Source: Clytia hemisphaerica (Eukaryota > Cnidaria > Hydrozoa > Leptothecata > Clytiidae). Taken from it: a stretch of 64,000 nt of DNA. Within the stretch, counting starts at the first letter, position 1; every line of letters starts with the position of its first letter. The notes beneath the pieces were generated by a model. The model was not told where the DNA came from, made no database searches, and saw nothing but the letters and a program-made list of their open reading frames with translations. A program made the position numbers and the translations under genes. The stretch covers positions 489,309-553,308 of the forward strand of contig CACVBU010001205.1 in NCBI GenBank assembly GCA_902728285.1, given 5' to 3'. Positions 46,501 to 55,596 of the stretch are shown here, piece by piece.

Positions 46501-49500
46501 TGTTGTAAGCAATTGAAAGATTATTCTTTTGTCAATTTTTGTGTTATTTTTGTATTCTTTTTTTACAAAGGTGCTGGAAAATCTTCATTACTGAACATTT
46601 TAGCTGGCTATAAGTAAGTTTAAATTTTATTCTAAATTATTACCTGCTGTTCATTCAACTTTTTGGCCTTCTTATGAAATTAATAAATGGTTAATAAGTA
46701 TTTTCGAAAATTGGTTTCCTTTCCATGTCAATAAACAAAACAATGCCCATAGAAAAGTGCTTCTTGATTATATATTACTTCAATATTGTATGTATAATTG
46801 CTTTTAGTGTATCAGGAACAATTAGCGGCAAAGTACTTGTCAATGGGAGTGAAAGAAATTTGCGACGATTCAGGAAGATCTCCTGCTATATCATGCAAGA
46901 TGATATCCTCATGCCCAACCTGACTGTTTTTGAATCAATGATGGTAGGACCTTTACTTTATTATTGAATAAGTTTGTTTTTTAAGGGTGATGTACTATTT
47001 CCTAAAGCTGTTATAGTTTTGTATACAAAATTAAGTTATGTACCGTAATTTTCGTACTAAATATTGTACATTGATTCTCTTTATAAGTTTCAATATTTCT
47101 TCTTGTCGCAGCATCCCCACTTGAAATTAAGGTGTCTTAGAATTTAAAATATTTTGATTTCGTAACAATTTTTAATACATATTTTAGTTTAGCTTAGTTT
47201 TTAAAGAAAATTTGATCAATGTTTGAAATATTGTCTGCAGAATAACATTCAGTCAGTATTTGTATAGTGTAAGCTATTTAAAAAAACAAACATTTTATAT
47301 CATATTACGACTTTATTTGATAAAAGATGTTTTAAATGTGTTCTATTAAAATATATTTGTTTCAGGTTTCAGCCAATTTGCATTTGAAATCTGTTCTAAC
47401 AATAGATGAAAAGCACCGAGTTGTAAGTTTTGACACAATTTCATTTATTTGTCTTTGTTGCTCAAGGTCTTTTCCATTTAAACCCTATTGGCTTAGCCCA
47501 AACTTTTGTGACTCATATGTAGTCCCAGAGAGGGGGTAGAATTTATCGTGCTTGATATGTTTGTTCCTTCAGTATTAGGCTCGTGAAGTGAAAATGTCCT
47601 CCATCGTGAAACAAACTTCCGAATTGCAGAAAGGAAAAATAAATTATTGATCTCATTCAGAAACTTATACTGTCATTATAAAACTTCCACCTATCAGAAA
47701 AATAGCCTAGGCTACAAAGTAGGCTCTAAGATTCATATGCAATGACATCATCATTTTCAAAAAATTAGATAAATTTTCCCATTCAAATTCAACCCTTCTG
47801 AAAACTGAAAGTCCCCTCAATGAAATGACTGATCTTTCTTTCATGCCAGATTGAAGATATTCTATCATGTCTTGGCTTGATCAATGTACGAAACACGTAT
47901 ATGAGCGAAATTTCTGGTGGACAAAGAAAACGACTTGCTATCGCACTGGAATTGGTTAATAACCCTCCTGTTATTTTCCTCGATGAACCCACCAGGTATA
48001 TATTTATATTCTGGTGGTTATTGATTACTTTTCAAGACTTCTAATGAATTTATCACTTTCAGATATCTTGTCTATTTATAGAGAAAAGCTTAGAAAAAAT
48101 TAGCTTTCACCATATTTGGAAACTTTTACAAAAATAGCATCAATTTTCAAGAGGTACCAGCGTTTGGTAAAGATATCTAAATTCAAAAATTTGCTGGGTT
48201 ATCTATGATATCTACATACAGAAATTTCAATTGCTTTACTACGCTACGTTCTAAATGACCTACCCTCTGGTACAGAGTAGGTTTTACTTTATCTATAAGC
48301 CTTCACTGTACTTTGATTAATTTTTCTGTTACAGTGGTTTGGACAGTTTGTCAGCTTATCAATGTATAAGTCTGATGAAATCATTAGCTGAAGGAGGGAG
48401 AACTGTCATCTGCACTATTCATCAACCAAGTGCTAAACTCTTTGAAATGTTCGATAAAGTAAGGAACTATTTCATTACTACAGTTGACGCTCTCTTATTC
48501 GACGTTCTATTATTCGATACGCTCCATTATTCGATAATATTGATAGTCACCGTCAACAAGAAACACTCATAAACGACGTTTTTTTATTCGATACACTCCT
48601 TTATTCGATGGAAACTCGAAAATCGAATATTAGAGAGCGTCAACTGTATTCTTAATGGATTCTAAGTCTTCATCTCCTCAATAGATGCTATTTAGTCTTC
48701 AACAATTTTTAATTTAATTTTTTTTTCCTGGCTAAATCCTAAAGCATCCAAATCCTAAATATCGATTCTATTATTTCACGAGTCCCTTGTCCATACTTTC
48801 AAATAAAGAAATCTTCAGCATATTTTCAACGTCCTTTAACTTTTATATCTGTGCAGCTTTACTTGCTAACGTCTGGACAATGTATATACCATGGTGAAAT
48901 GAAAACATTGGTACCATATTTCGAAACGCAGAATCTCATTTGTCCCAAATACCACAACCCAGCTGATTTCAGTAAGTTTCACAGGCTGCAAATTAACCTG
49001 TGCAATATATCATTACTTTTTTCCAATAGTATCATAACAACTATATAGGCTTGAAAATGTGTCCATGGACAACACTACATTTGTGTGCAAAAGTGGGAAA
49101 AGTGCGTAGACTGACGTAGACTTGAAGAAATTGTGAATTTTCCGAAACCACATCTTGATATAATATAATAGCGAGTTTATGTATTTGCACTTTTGAGGAC
49201 GGTAAAGTGACTGTAGCGATTTGGAATAACCCAAAATCGAGGACGGTAAAAGTGCTGATTTACCGTCGTCCTTAGTTGGTCACGATCTAGTCAAATTAGA
49301 ACCTTACCGTCTCCGTCGCTGAAAAACACACATACATAAACTCGGTAATTAGCGTCCGATGACGGACCAATTTCCTCTAACCTTCGTTCACGCTACGAAA
49401 CCTTTCTTCAGGCTAATTATAATGCAAGGTAGACTTACCCCACGCAGTATATATACCCAATTCGCTTTTTTAAAACAAAAAATTAGGGGGAAATTCGTGG

Positions 49501-52500
49501 TTCAGTTCATTGCGGGAAAAATCTGTTCTGCTTTCGGTTTAGCCTGTAGAAAAGCCCCGTGTTATTACGAAGGCTAGAAGAAATCCTTCCGTTGTCGTGA
49601 TTTGTCTTTCGATACTTAACCTCGCTATTGCCCATTCTTCACAGTCATCGAAGTTGCATCTGGAGAATATGGTGACCGTACGTCCGACTTGGTCAAAGCA
49701 TGGCGTATCCAGGAGAAGCGGGATGAATTGAAACGGATGGAGATGGGAGATTTCGGTGAAGGGGAAGATGTAGATGCTTTGTTAGCTCAACAGATGATGG
49801 TCTCTATGATGCCTGGATGTGGATACAAATCCAGTACCGATTCCTTGTCCAGCACTACCAGTCAAACCACACAGGTATTGTAATGTTTCAGTTAACTAGT
49901 TGAGGAAGTCAGATTATTTTATGACACTTGAGCTCTGCTTTCGTATCTATGCTCTAAGAAGTTTTTCAATTATTTTCGAGTAATAATCTAGTGCTTTCAC
50001 CCTAAAACGTTTTCCTCCAGGCCATTCACCATGTTTATTCCCGCACATAAAGTGAGGATTGGTTGCAGGAAAGTGTTTTCAATGATTTTTATTGTTTCCC
50101 TTTCAGTTTGCTGTTTTAAGTAAACGTGCAATGGTGTCCATCATCCGTGACAAGATGTTCACGCATTTACGTTTCATCTCCGTTGTCATGGTTGCCATCT
50201 TGATTGGTTTGTTGTACCTTGGCGTCGGTAACGACGGTAACAAAGTACAAAGCAACACGGGCTGCTTGTTCTTCTCAATGTTGTTTCTGATGTTCATCGC
50301 GCTGATGCCGACTGTACTCACATGTATGTGATTTTTATTTTGTTGAACCTATATTTTAATGATTTAAATTTTGGAAAAAAGTTTCGTTAATGGTCCCAAA
50401 AACTCCTGAACTGTACCCATCCGTCACCCTGTACCCCTTGGTATAACCTGGCATTCCCTATCCCCCGGAGCGAAATAATGTTGCAAACTTAAAGATCTTG
50501 GGATGACGACAGTCTTGAAATCACCAATCCTTTGACGAGTGAACAAAAAACTAATGCCATTATTTTGTATCTTTACTTTTTCCAGTCCCGTTGGAGAAGC
50601 TGGTCTTTATACGGGAACATCTGAATAATTGGTATAGTTTGAAGTCGTATTATCTAGCGATCACAATGGCTGATCTACCCTTCCAGGTAAGACGGGATTC
50701 TCTCTTTGATTTGCGTTGTTAACTTAGATTTTCTAATTCTCTTGTTCAATTGCTTATTTTCACTGTTCAACATATAATTGCCTTTTCAGCATGGGTTTTG
50801 TAGACTGAAATATCCGAAATATACAGGCAGAGTTTTTTTTATAAAAATCTACATTTAAAAACGACATTGGTTGTTTAGCTGTTGTTTGTTGGAGTATGTT
50901 ATCCGGAAGATACAGACAGAGAATTTCTTACTTAACGCTTAACTAGTTTGGTTCTTTAGCTTGTCGGGGTAGGCTTTTAGCACATATCGAGTTGAAAATG
51001 TCAACTAAATGTTTTATTATTTTCAACTCTCGAAAGGTTTACCTAGGCATTCTTATTTATGACGTTTTTATTGTTTATTCGTGAAGAGAGCTTTTACATC
51101 GTAAGATTAAGTACCACCCTTGTGGTTTTTTAAACAAGTTGATTGACATGTTTACATTAATATGGGCACACTGACCTTAGACCAGGATCATGTTTCAAAA
51201 ACATACCGAACACCAACACTGACCTTTAGATGTTCTTTCTATTTGCTACACATCGTTCGATTTTTGATAACATTCATTTTCATATTCATTTTTCACGGTT
51301 TTTCTCTAAAACTCCCGCGCGGTTTGCCCGTAGCAACGTTCATCTCCACGGACTTTAGATAAACTTTCAACAACTGGGCAAAAATTGTTTTTCCGTAGAA
51401 GCTGTCTGATAATTGTACTTGCATTATTTGTCGCCCTTTTTGCTATCACGTCAGTACGAGTAATTCCTTGAAATGAAAAACCACGAGACTCGGGGTTTGG
51501 AATCTATATTCGAGTTCGCCTTTTGATTTTTCGAGGCTCTGAAGAACTTTTGTCTATTCTCTTGTTCGAACATATTATTGTTTGATCCTTCTCTCAGATT
51601 CAAATTTTCTCTTATTCGAAGAAAATTTCCAATCCCTTTAAAATGACGAATCAGATGATAGTTGATTGTACATTTATGGGAAGAAATCTATCGTGTAACA
51701 AAGTTTATTCTTTTTGTAAGCGGAAATCAATAAAAGTGCTCGGTGTTAACGTTATTATACTAAGCAAAGATTTTCACTGAGATTTGCCATCCTATATTGC
51801 GAAAGTCTTTCACTATAAAAAATCTACAACTGGTTTTCTTTGCATTTGGCGAAAACGTGTTTAATCTAATCAATGTTAAATTTCATCTCTTTTTCAGATA
51901 GTACTACCCGTCATCTACTGTTCCATTGTTTATTTTATGACGTCACAACCGAATGACGGGGCGAGATATACGCAATACGTAGCGATCACTATATTGACGT
52001 GTCTTGTAGCGCAATCCATTGGTTTATTGTTGGGCGCGGTCGCCCCAAACGTACCGGTAATCATTTTTTAACCGTTGAACCTTTTCTTAATTTACTTCTT
52101 GTTTGTTTTGTTTATCTACCTGTGGTCTTAACAAAACTATACTTTTTTTTGGCACACCTGGTATGTGGTTTAAAAACTGGCTGAATTTATAAAAGAATCT
52201 TTGAAATGTGAATCTGAAATCCTTACTGAAAGGGTTGCATTATTTTAACACAAATTCATCGAATTTATATTCCAATCTCAATTTTTTCACGAACACAAGT
52301 GTCATGGATTTTAACTTTTCTTCAGTTGCAAACAGTTCTTCATTGCAAAACCCCATGATATTCCTTGGTATTAATCATATTTGAAGATCATTCATTTTTT
52401 TGTCTTTTTGCTTAGACTGCAGTTTTCGTTGCACCAGTGACTGGAATCCCGGTCCTACTTTTCAGCGGATTCTTCGTCAGTTTTGATACTATACCCAAAT

Positions 52501-52793
52501 ACATGCAATGGTTGACCTACATCTCATTTGCACGTTATTCATGGGAAGGCATGTTGGTTGCCATATATGGTAATAATCGTGGCGCACTGGATTGTGGGGA
52601 CGAGCCGCATCGGTGTCGTTTCCCGCAGAGCGGTGACGTATTAGATGCTATGGATATAGATGAGTCAGCCTTACAAATAGCCCAAGGGAAATTCTATTTC
52701 GATTGTGTTGTTTTGGGGCTGTTTTTCGTCACTTTAAGACTTATCACGTATATGGTACTAAGATACAAGATTAAAACAAGCGCTGAGCGATAA
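31501..52793 (+). CDS. ABCG1: ABCG1/ABCG4-type half-transporter (sterol/lipid exporter family)
   Basis: Thirteen coding exons: 31501-31741, 46052-46126, 46571-46613, 46808-46943, 47366-47422, 47850-47995, 48335-48458, 48857-48971, 49645-49874, 50107-50323, 50586-50686, 51898-52056, 52416-52793. All introns are GT-AG; 2,022 bases, 673 residues. NBD first, then six-helix membrane domain (G-subfamily order). Walker A GPSGAGKSS (~101-109), signature [12 protein letters not shown] (~205-216), Walker B and D-loop [12 protein letters not shown] (~226-238), [12 protein letters not shown]. Membrane part: [43 protein letters not shown], ending [10 protein letters not shown], closely following vertebrate ABCG1/ABCG4. 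These act as dimers exporting sterols/phospholipids at plasma or endosomal membranes. Whether it is the pre-duplication ABCG1/4 gene cannot be told here. The residues 250-390 linker is acidic and Ser/Thr-rich. Start ATG is the first in frame after a possible acceptor. Intron 1 holds a BEL/Pao element. Confidence 0.93.
31898..32233. mobile_element. GC-ended MITE with 8-base TSD (GGGGGTACT type)
   Basis: CCCGGGGGGGTACT at the left, AGTACCCCC...CCCGGG at the right; exact 8-base direct repeats CAGCAGCT at 31890-31897 and 32234-32241. Interior has CCCTTAGCGGGACT-like repeats. In ABCG intron 1. Same TSD size and end structure as 3554-3930, but a different subfamily. Confidence 0.9.
32608..33431 (-). 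repeat. BEL/Pao 3' LTR
   Basis: Direct repeat of 40452-41276 in the same orientation. As the element is transcribed on the minus strand, this is its 3' LTR. The 61-codon ORF inside it recurs in the other LTR and is not a separate gene. Confidence 0.95.
33494..39490 (-). CDS. BEL/Pao gag-pol polyprotein, main ORF
   Basis: 1,998 codons, uninterrupted. In order: coiled-coil-like N-terminus (~1-210); DUF1759-type gag (~215-390, [11 protein letters not shown]); Cys/His-rich knuckle region (~437-527, CFICGATNH and CYQCL); aspartic protease with DSG (~600); reverse transcriptase (~960-1110, FDASM and YVDD at ~1090); RNase H (~1270-1395); integrase zinc region (~1612-1660, HHCC) and catalytic core (~1680-1800, D-D-E type); and a C-terminal DUF5641-like domain (~1900-1985, KPGDIVLF). 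All key residues of protease, RT and integrase that I can identify by eye are present, so the ORF looks intact. The first Met at 39490 lies just inside the minisatellite frame described separately; gag probably starts further upstream, at 40401. Confidence 0.93.
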   Translation of the reverse strand: MAETEIKIILFSASGLEDQILDIIQDYAPDDIKESPELIKSCATKIETLRNQFREKHRELRFHLQDQDGVYEQSYSKQLTLITSKVSEYVKCLTKYNIAISATSQATQEHKSEFAIDDLTQSMKHLKTTITFIAGKCTNEDLKQRKKDLSSVSTEFNSLSLKMKELLDLNIKPDKFASLKKDYDMLLELRLSYQSSLQEEIKTRELDKLDNFKKSQLNIKLPTFTGYDSHIDIYTFNSEFNKLFSDIPKSYQSDLLKNNHLGKHALELVKNVTDIQDIWTRLKDAFGDRRLLLSNKLSKLNSIDLKHKDSIKITESLSKVINVMRDLMHLASDHNIENELYYGDALTHLSNKLGQSRMMRWLTLTCESPREGKYKWKQMIEFLEKEIKVQQQVTVIQSNTKTSNSTNDKEKDKRKSGSSTYYGSSDGKPQHQQHQEPICFICGATNHIKSNGPRGTKLIQYFSCKKFVDMTTSQRFKFLQDNGLCYQCLYPGAQMDRGKHAEGKCQRDFICKNPAHNSEITKKHVLVCDDHKFDQTNKDVLEHYKSRCIRRLPVPTYSKDIKIFHTSFKSSHSTPTDDSNSAIFMLQSIQINKRTYTIFYDSGCSDFISRFEAVRHLGSNAIKQFSGDISMGGVGGSVNITSHGVYTISIPLSHGVNAMMTGPCMDRITETFPSYPLQGRVYEDIKTQYLKEGNKLQFLPSVPKSIGGDVDFMVGIRYQRYFPEPIFQLPSGLTIYRSQFINADGSTGVIGGPHEVFNNVGSSHLSTHFISNQLALFRNGYQVNPDVRMLGYSATIGDVTSNNTLDEDDDVDVQKLITFNEAERAGSEWSFRCVNCRGCETCRNQPNEIMSIKEETEQQIINDSVTVDVQNHQSIATLPLMADPTHRLQPNRHIALKVYNQQVHRLAKNTKDREDILHSEQKLQKLGYVDYVKNLSTESQQILKESPYQNFIPWRAVWKESSVSTPCRVVFDASMPTDTGFSLNDILAKGRNSMNRLVDIFVRWRCHSVVFHTDVQKMYNSIKLDQCHWGLQRYLWQDSLDPSQPPEEKVIKTLIYGIKSSGNQAERGLRETARILKDRYPTVHKIVSEDVYVDDCLSGSSGMTEVQSIADDLEVAVNHGGFGLKGFTFSSRPPQESLSADGQSVGVAGLKWFPLKDQISLDVQELNFAKKSRGRKPTLVSTVPENLTRRQCVAKVAELYDITGLITPIVATMKLDLHDLVTRKLDWDDALPDNIRTIWLDHFDMMNEIKQIKYQRAVVPEDAASLDIQTLDFGDASKSLICVAIYVRFKKKDGSFSCQFIFGRSKLISDEYTQPRAELYAAMINAHSGHTIKQALKDKHKSSIKFTDSQISLYWICNLHLNLKQWTRNRVSEVHRFTDTSQWKYVRSEDMIADLGTRRCTAIQDVDQHSKWINGYEWMRSNPSDFPAMTTTDISLTAQEKQHLKKESREEVHKEGIECYISSTKSMIPEAVSNHYKYSNYLIDPNWRNFNHVIRVMAYVLKFINSFKKFHKPNPSASTKERHLLLNDADIERAKSYYFKKATSEVKQFTNKTKYNKISEEKDGILFYTGRILPTDQITAIGKATAIMKDLTALTFCVPIIDKNSPLAYSIVQEVHWNHPTAIHSGIETTWRYVLQTCYILEGRSLVKQVRSSCPRCRYLLKRKFQVIMGPLSEDNLKIAPAFFVAQTDLAGPFQSYSEHHKRTTVKIWLLVFCCATTTAVKIKVMDSYNTTSFLQAFTRLACEVGYPKKLLVDEGSQLVKGCETMQLNFVDLQQHLHSKMNIDFETCPVGGHNVNGRVERKIQEIKKSIDKTAGNQRLSILHWETLASTISNSINNLPLAVGNFKEFEMSDLITPNRLLLGRNNDRSPSEPLTVTNDTDKILRTNKKIFDSWFECWLTSHVPALMDQPKWFKNDNDIKPGDIVLFTKQESSLSANYQFGIVKSINKGRDGKIRDVIVQYQNSTEKVKRETHRSVRSLVLIRGVDEIDLMKQLDNSKN
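39491..40401 (-). CDS. BEL/Pao gag N-terminal extension, out of frame with gag-pol
   Basis: From an ATG at 40401, [20 protein letters not shown] leads directly into about 35 repeats of an eight-residue [12 protein letters not shown] unit. The frame shifts at a one-base deletion near 39573, and the remaining units are read as RRPTPQFV. The SSDTS frame continues beyond the deletion straight into the Met of the 1,998-codon ORF, so the two reading frames were once one. The break may be inactivating, a sequencing error, or tolerated through internal initiation. Confidence 0.75.
39496..40335. repeat. 24-base minisatellite, ~35 units, inside gag
   Basis: Unit GTCGGACGACGGACGAATTG followed by AAGT or AGGT. 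Nearly all length changes are multiples of three except a one-base deletion near 39573. Units lack stops in several frames on both strands, which makes long spurious ORFs (270 codons on the plus strand). Confidence 0.95.
40452..41276 (-). repeat. BEL/Pao 5' LTR
   Basis: 825 bases, same orientation as 32608-33431; one extra A in an A-run near 41152 is the only difference noticed. Should contain the element promoter on the minus strand. Confidence 0.95.
41277..45265. repeat. Segmental duplication in ABCG intron 1, with an empty site for the BEL element
   Basis: Sequence right of the BEL element (41277-41530: GGTAACGCCAAAACGCCCAA, GTTACATCATACACTC, then ATGTGCTTAAATTCAG) recurs at 44174-44240 and 45150-45260. 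Sequence left of it (about 32520-32607) recurs at 44110-44173. The second copy runs through the insertion point without the element but has its own ~800-base insert further on. Confidence 0.7.
43150..43935. mobile_element. ~786-base element with ~38-base terminal inverted repeats
   Basis: CAGGGGGGGGTCAAGCAGTT at the left and TAGGGGGGGTCAAGCAGTTA (read as complement) at the right continue identically through GTACAAGACATCATGCC. YAGGG ends recall hAT. Interior repeats ACTAAGTGATT; no transposase. TSD not evident. Confidence 0.8.
45602..45735. repeat. AGGTCGGC/GCCGACCT cluster, small foldback
   Basis: CAGGTCGGCATTCGGC at the left and GGTCGGCAAAGCCGACCT at the right, with four further GTCGGC/GCCGAC motifs between. 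Probably a small inverted-repeat element; in ABCG intron 1. Confidence 0.6.
48481..48646. mobile_element. Tc1/mariner-like MITE with TA duplication
   Basis: CAGTTGACGCTCTCTTATTC and its complement enclose 166 bases and are flanked by TA on both sides. In ABCG intron 7. Related, degraded copies are at 7705-7860, 9775-9945 and about 60610-60705. Confidence 0.8.
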
Positions 52794-53056
52794 ATACGTA
52801 ACTGTTGACAATGTATTTGCGAGTGGATTTTTTGAATGAGTAGACGGCTGGTTTGAAGGACAGATCTGGCTGTCTTTATGCATTTGTGTCTAGACATGAA
52901 ATTCTCTTATTGTTAAAGTAATCATTTCGGCATTTTTCATTTTTAATAAGTAAAAACTAAAAAGCATTAAAAAATGCATGAAACCTTTTGGAATTTGTTG
53001 TTGTGGTTTAGAGCAATAGCTAGTAGTCATCTTGAACAGACATCTTCCGTGCGTGT

Positions 53057-53214
53057 TAATAGACGATATCGGCTTTCGATAAATGCAATGCATTCTGGTT
53101 TCTAGGGACTCTCAAAGGAATTATAATAGATCAATTATAATAGATTATAATTCCTTTGAGAGTCCCTAGAAACCAGAATGCATTGCATTTATCGAAAGCC
53201 GATATCGTCTATTA
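53057..53214. repeat. Perfect 71-base inverted repeat, 16-base loop
   Basis: Arms 53057-53127 and 53144-53214 are exact reverse complements (e.g. CGATATCGGCTTTCGATAAA / complement). The arms contain no known transposon end. The sequence lies 264 bases after the ABCG stop codon, so it may be in its 3' UTR or just beyond. Confidence 0.97.
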
Positions 53215-54984
53215 CAACACTAACCGCAACAACTTTCCAAAAGATAGATCATGTCATTGTATATAGTATAGATTAATTGACAGAGAACTTTTAACTTTTT
53301 TAGTCGATTACCTTAAAGGTTTTGTTTTTGAATAAGAGTGTTATCGTTTGCTTACTCATCAGTTTTAATTCACAAGCTTTTTCACATTGCATTGACAAGG
53401 GTGTGGAGCAAGATTGGTCAGAAAAAGGAAAAGAAAAACATTTTTTTTGCTTATATCAACATAATATAACAATAGGCAGACACTGTCCCGATATGAAATA
53501 TAATACCTTTAAGGGAATAAATTAATGCGGAATAAATTAATGCGAGTGACTCCCAAAAAGTCTTTGGAAGTATTTCTGTAAAGTATTTCCGCATCTTCAC
53601 GTTTTCAATAATTTTCTCAAAATACTATGAGAGCTTATGCTTTGCTCAAATATTGATGATCTTAAACGTGATACGATCGTGAGCGTTATCAGAATCATAG
53701 AAAGCAAAGTAAAGGAATGGACTCGAGTTTGGCCGATGGTACTTTCAAGGTTAACAAGTTGGACTCTAATTAGATGCTTTTTAAAAGAAAATTCACGAAA
53801 AATCGAATAAAGAGACGGCTGTTTCTAGCTTTAACCATTTTATTATGTAAACATTACCTCATAGTAATTAACTTACTTACTTAAACATTACCTTATACTT
53901 TGGCCGTTTTAATATAGTGCAATTGAGTGCTATTCTTATCCGAGCAAAGTTTCTCAACTCGAAGTTTTCGTGAATTTTTTTACCAAGTACACTGGCCTTC
54001 CCAAGAATTTCTTTATTATTTACTTTTCAGGTTCATGTCTAATTTAAATTGCACATAAAAGATTTTATCAAATATATATTGCAGAGATAACTAACTTTAA
54101 CAAGATTTTATATTAAATTTCCTTTTTTTTTGACTTACTACGTTTTATGTATATTTTAGTTCGTTTTATTCTATTGTTTTTCACTCGTGATTTTCACCTC
54201 AAGATTCTCTACAATTGCATGCGACGAGTTTGAAAAAAGGGTTTTCAATAATGTGCGAATTCGTTATTCTAAATCCAGTCGATTCTCTCTAATTCGAACC
54301 TCTGTAGTGCTAATCTTTCTGTAATCCGAACTAAAAAGTCGATCCCTTCAGCTGGAAAGTGGTATCAGAAACTTCCTGTTATTCGAATATTTCTCTAATT
54401 CGAAAAAGATTCTCTATCACTTCAAAATCGAATAAGAGAGAGTCGAAGTATTCTATCAAAGGAAAGCAAAACCAAACATAGATTGTGTCTTGATGTTTAC
54501 TTTGTCACGGAAAGTGAATTTTCATAATTTCGAGGGTTGACAAACACTGTGGTTTAACTTGCTAAAAATTTTGTTTATTGAACAAACAAGAATTTTTCTT
54601 TAGTGAGTTAGACCATAATGCTTTGTTTGAACCTGATACTAAGGTCGTGCCTTGACAGAGAAAATAGGTTTTTATATAATTTACACACTTGATTTCAACT
54701 TAAAATTCCAAAATTATTACATACGTGAATATCATCGTCATCAAAATTTCTATTTTTTGTGTTTTAAAAAAGAATGTACTTGAGTTTAGTATTATTGTAT
54801 TAGATTTTATTATGAATAACAGCGATAACTAAAATGTAAAAGGATTACCTAACGCTATAAATGAAGATTTTTTATTTTCCTCGCTCTCTCACGCAGCCCC
54901 TATTTCTGCAAGCGCCTAGTCGTTGTATTTTGCTGCAGCTTAAGCTTGCAATATGGGCCCTTATGTCTATATGTTCACTGAATC

Positions 54985-55266
54985 CACAGATATCTGTAAA
55001 GCCCGAAGGGCTAGATAGGCAACTTTAAACTTTCTCCAGCAAAAAAAAGTGAAGCAAAAATTTTTAAATTTCGTGCCGATGGATAGGTTCTAGCATTTTA
55101 ATTGTTTTCGGAGCGCGATATCAAAAAAAGTAGGCGGCAAACGCTATTTCACATTTCTCAAACCGGTGAAATTGCATATTTTAGTCACGTGACTTTGGTA
55201 GGAAATCCTTCCAAACCTTTTCGATAAAAGCCGCAAATCTAGCCCTTCGGACTTTACAGATCTGTG
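54985..55266. mobile_element. MITE, GCCCGAAGGGCTAGAT family, copy 2, with 8-base TSD
   Basis: Ends CACAGATATCTGTAAAGCCC and complement; exact direct repeats ACTGAATC at 54977-54984 and 55267-55274. It interrupts a dispersed repeat whose other copy is near 30850-30990. Confidence 0.85.
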
Positions 55267-55596
55267 ACTGAATCCGAATACAACTCCCAAACCATTCTCC
55301 CACGGCAATTTCTATTTTTTATAAGAACTCTTTATTTAAGCGCACTATTCCCGCGCTCATGTGTCCAAAGAAAGACATACGCTTGCTAGTCAAGCAAACG
55401 CCCAGCGCCCTTTTATTCCCGCCCTAGCAGGTCATTTTGCTAGTCCTGAAAATGGTATTCACAAAATGCAATCTATAAATGGGACAAATGGAAAAGAAGA
55501 AAGGTCACGTTTTTTATTTCAGTTTTTTTCTTCATAGACGTTCATAACTACAATACACTTCATTTTTTGCTTTATATCTCACATTATAAACTTCAT

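Larger units (their letters stand above)
52794..55596. other. Intergenic region downstream of ABCG
   Basis: Contains a perfect palindrome (53057-53214), MITE remnants rich in CGAATTAGAGA (about 54250-54440), a dispersed repeat (54920-55400) split by a MITE, and one weak exon-like ORF (53322-53525; lacks ATG). No gene supported. Confidence 0.6.
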
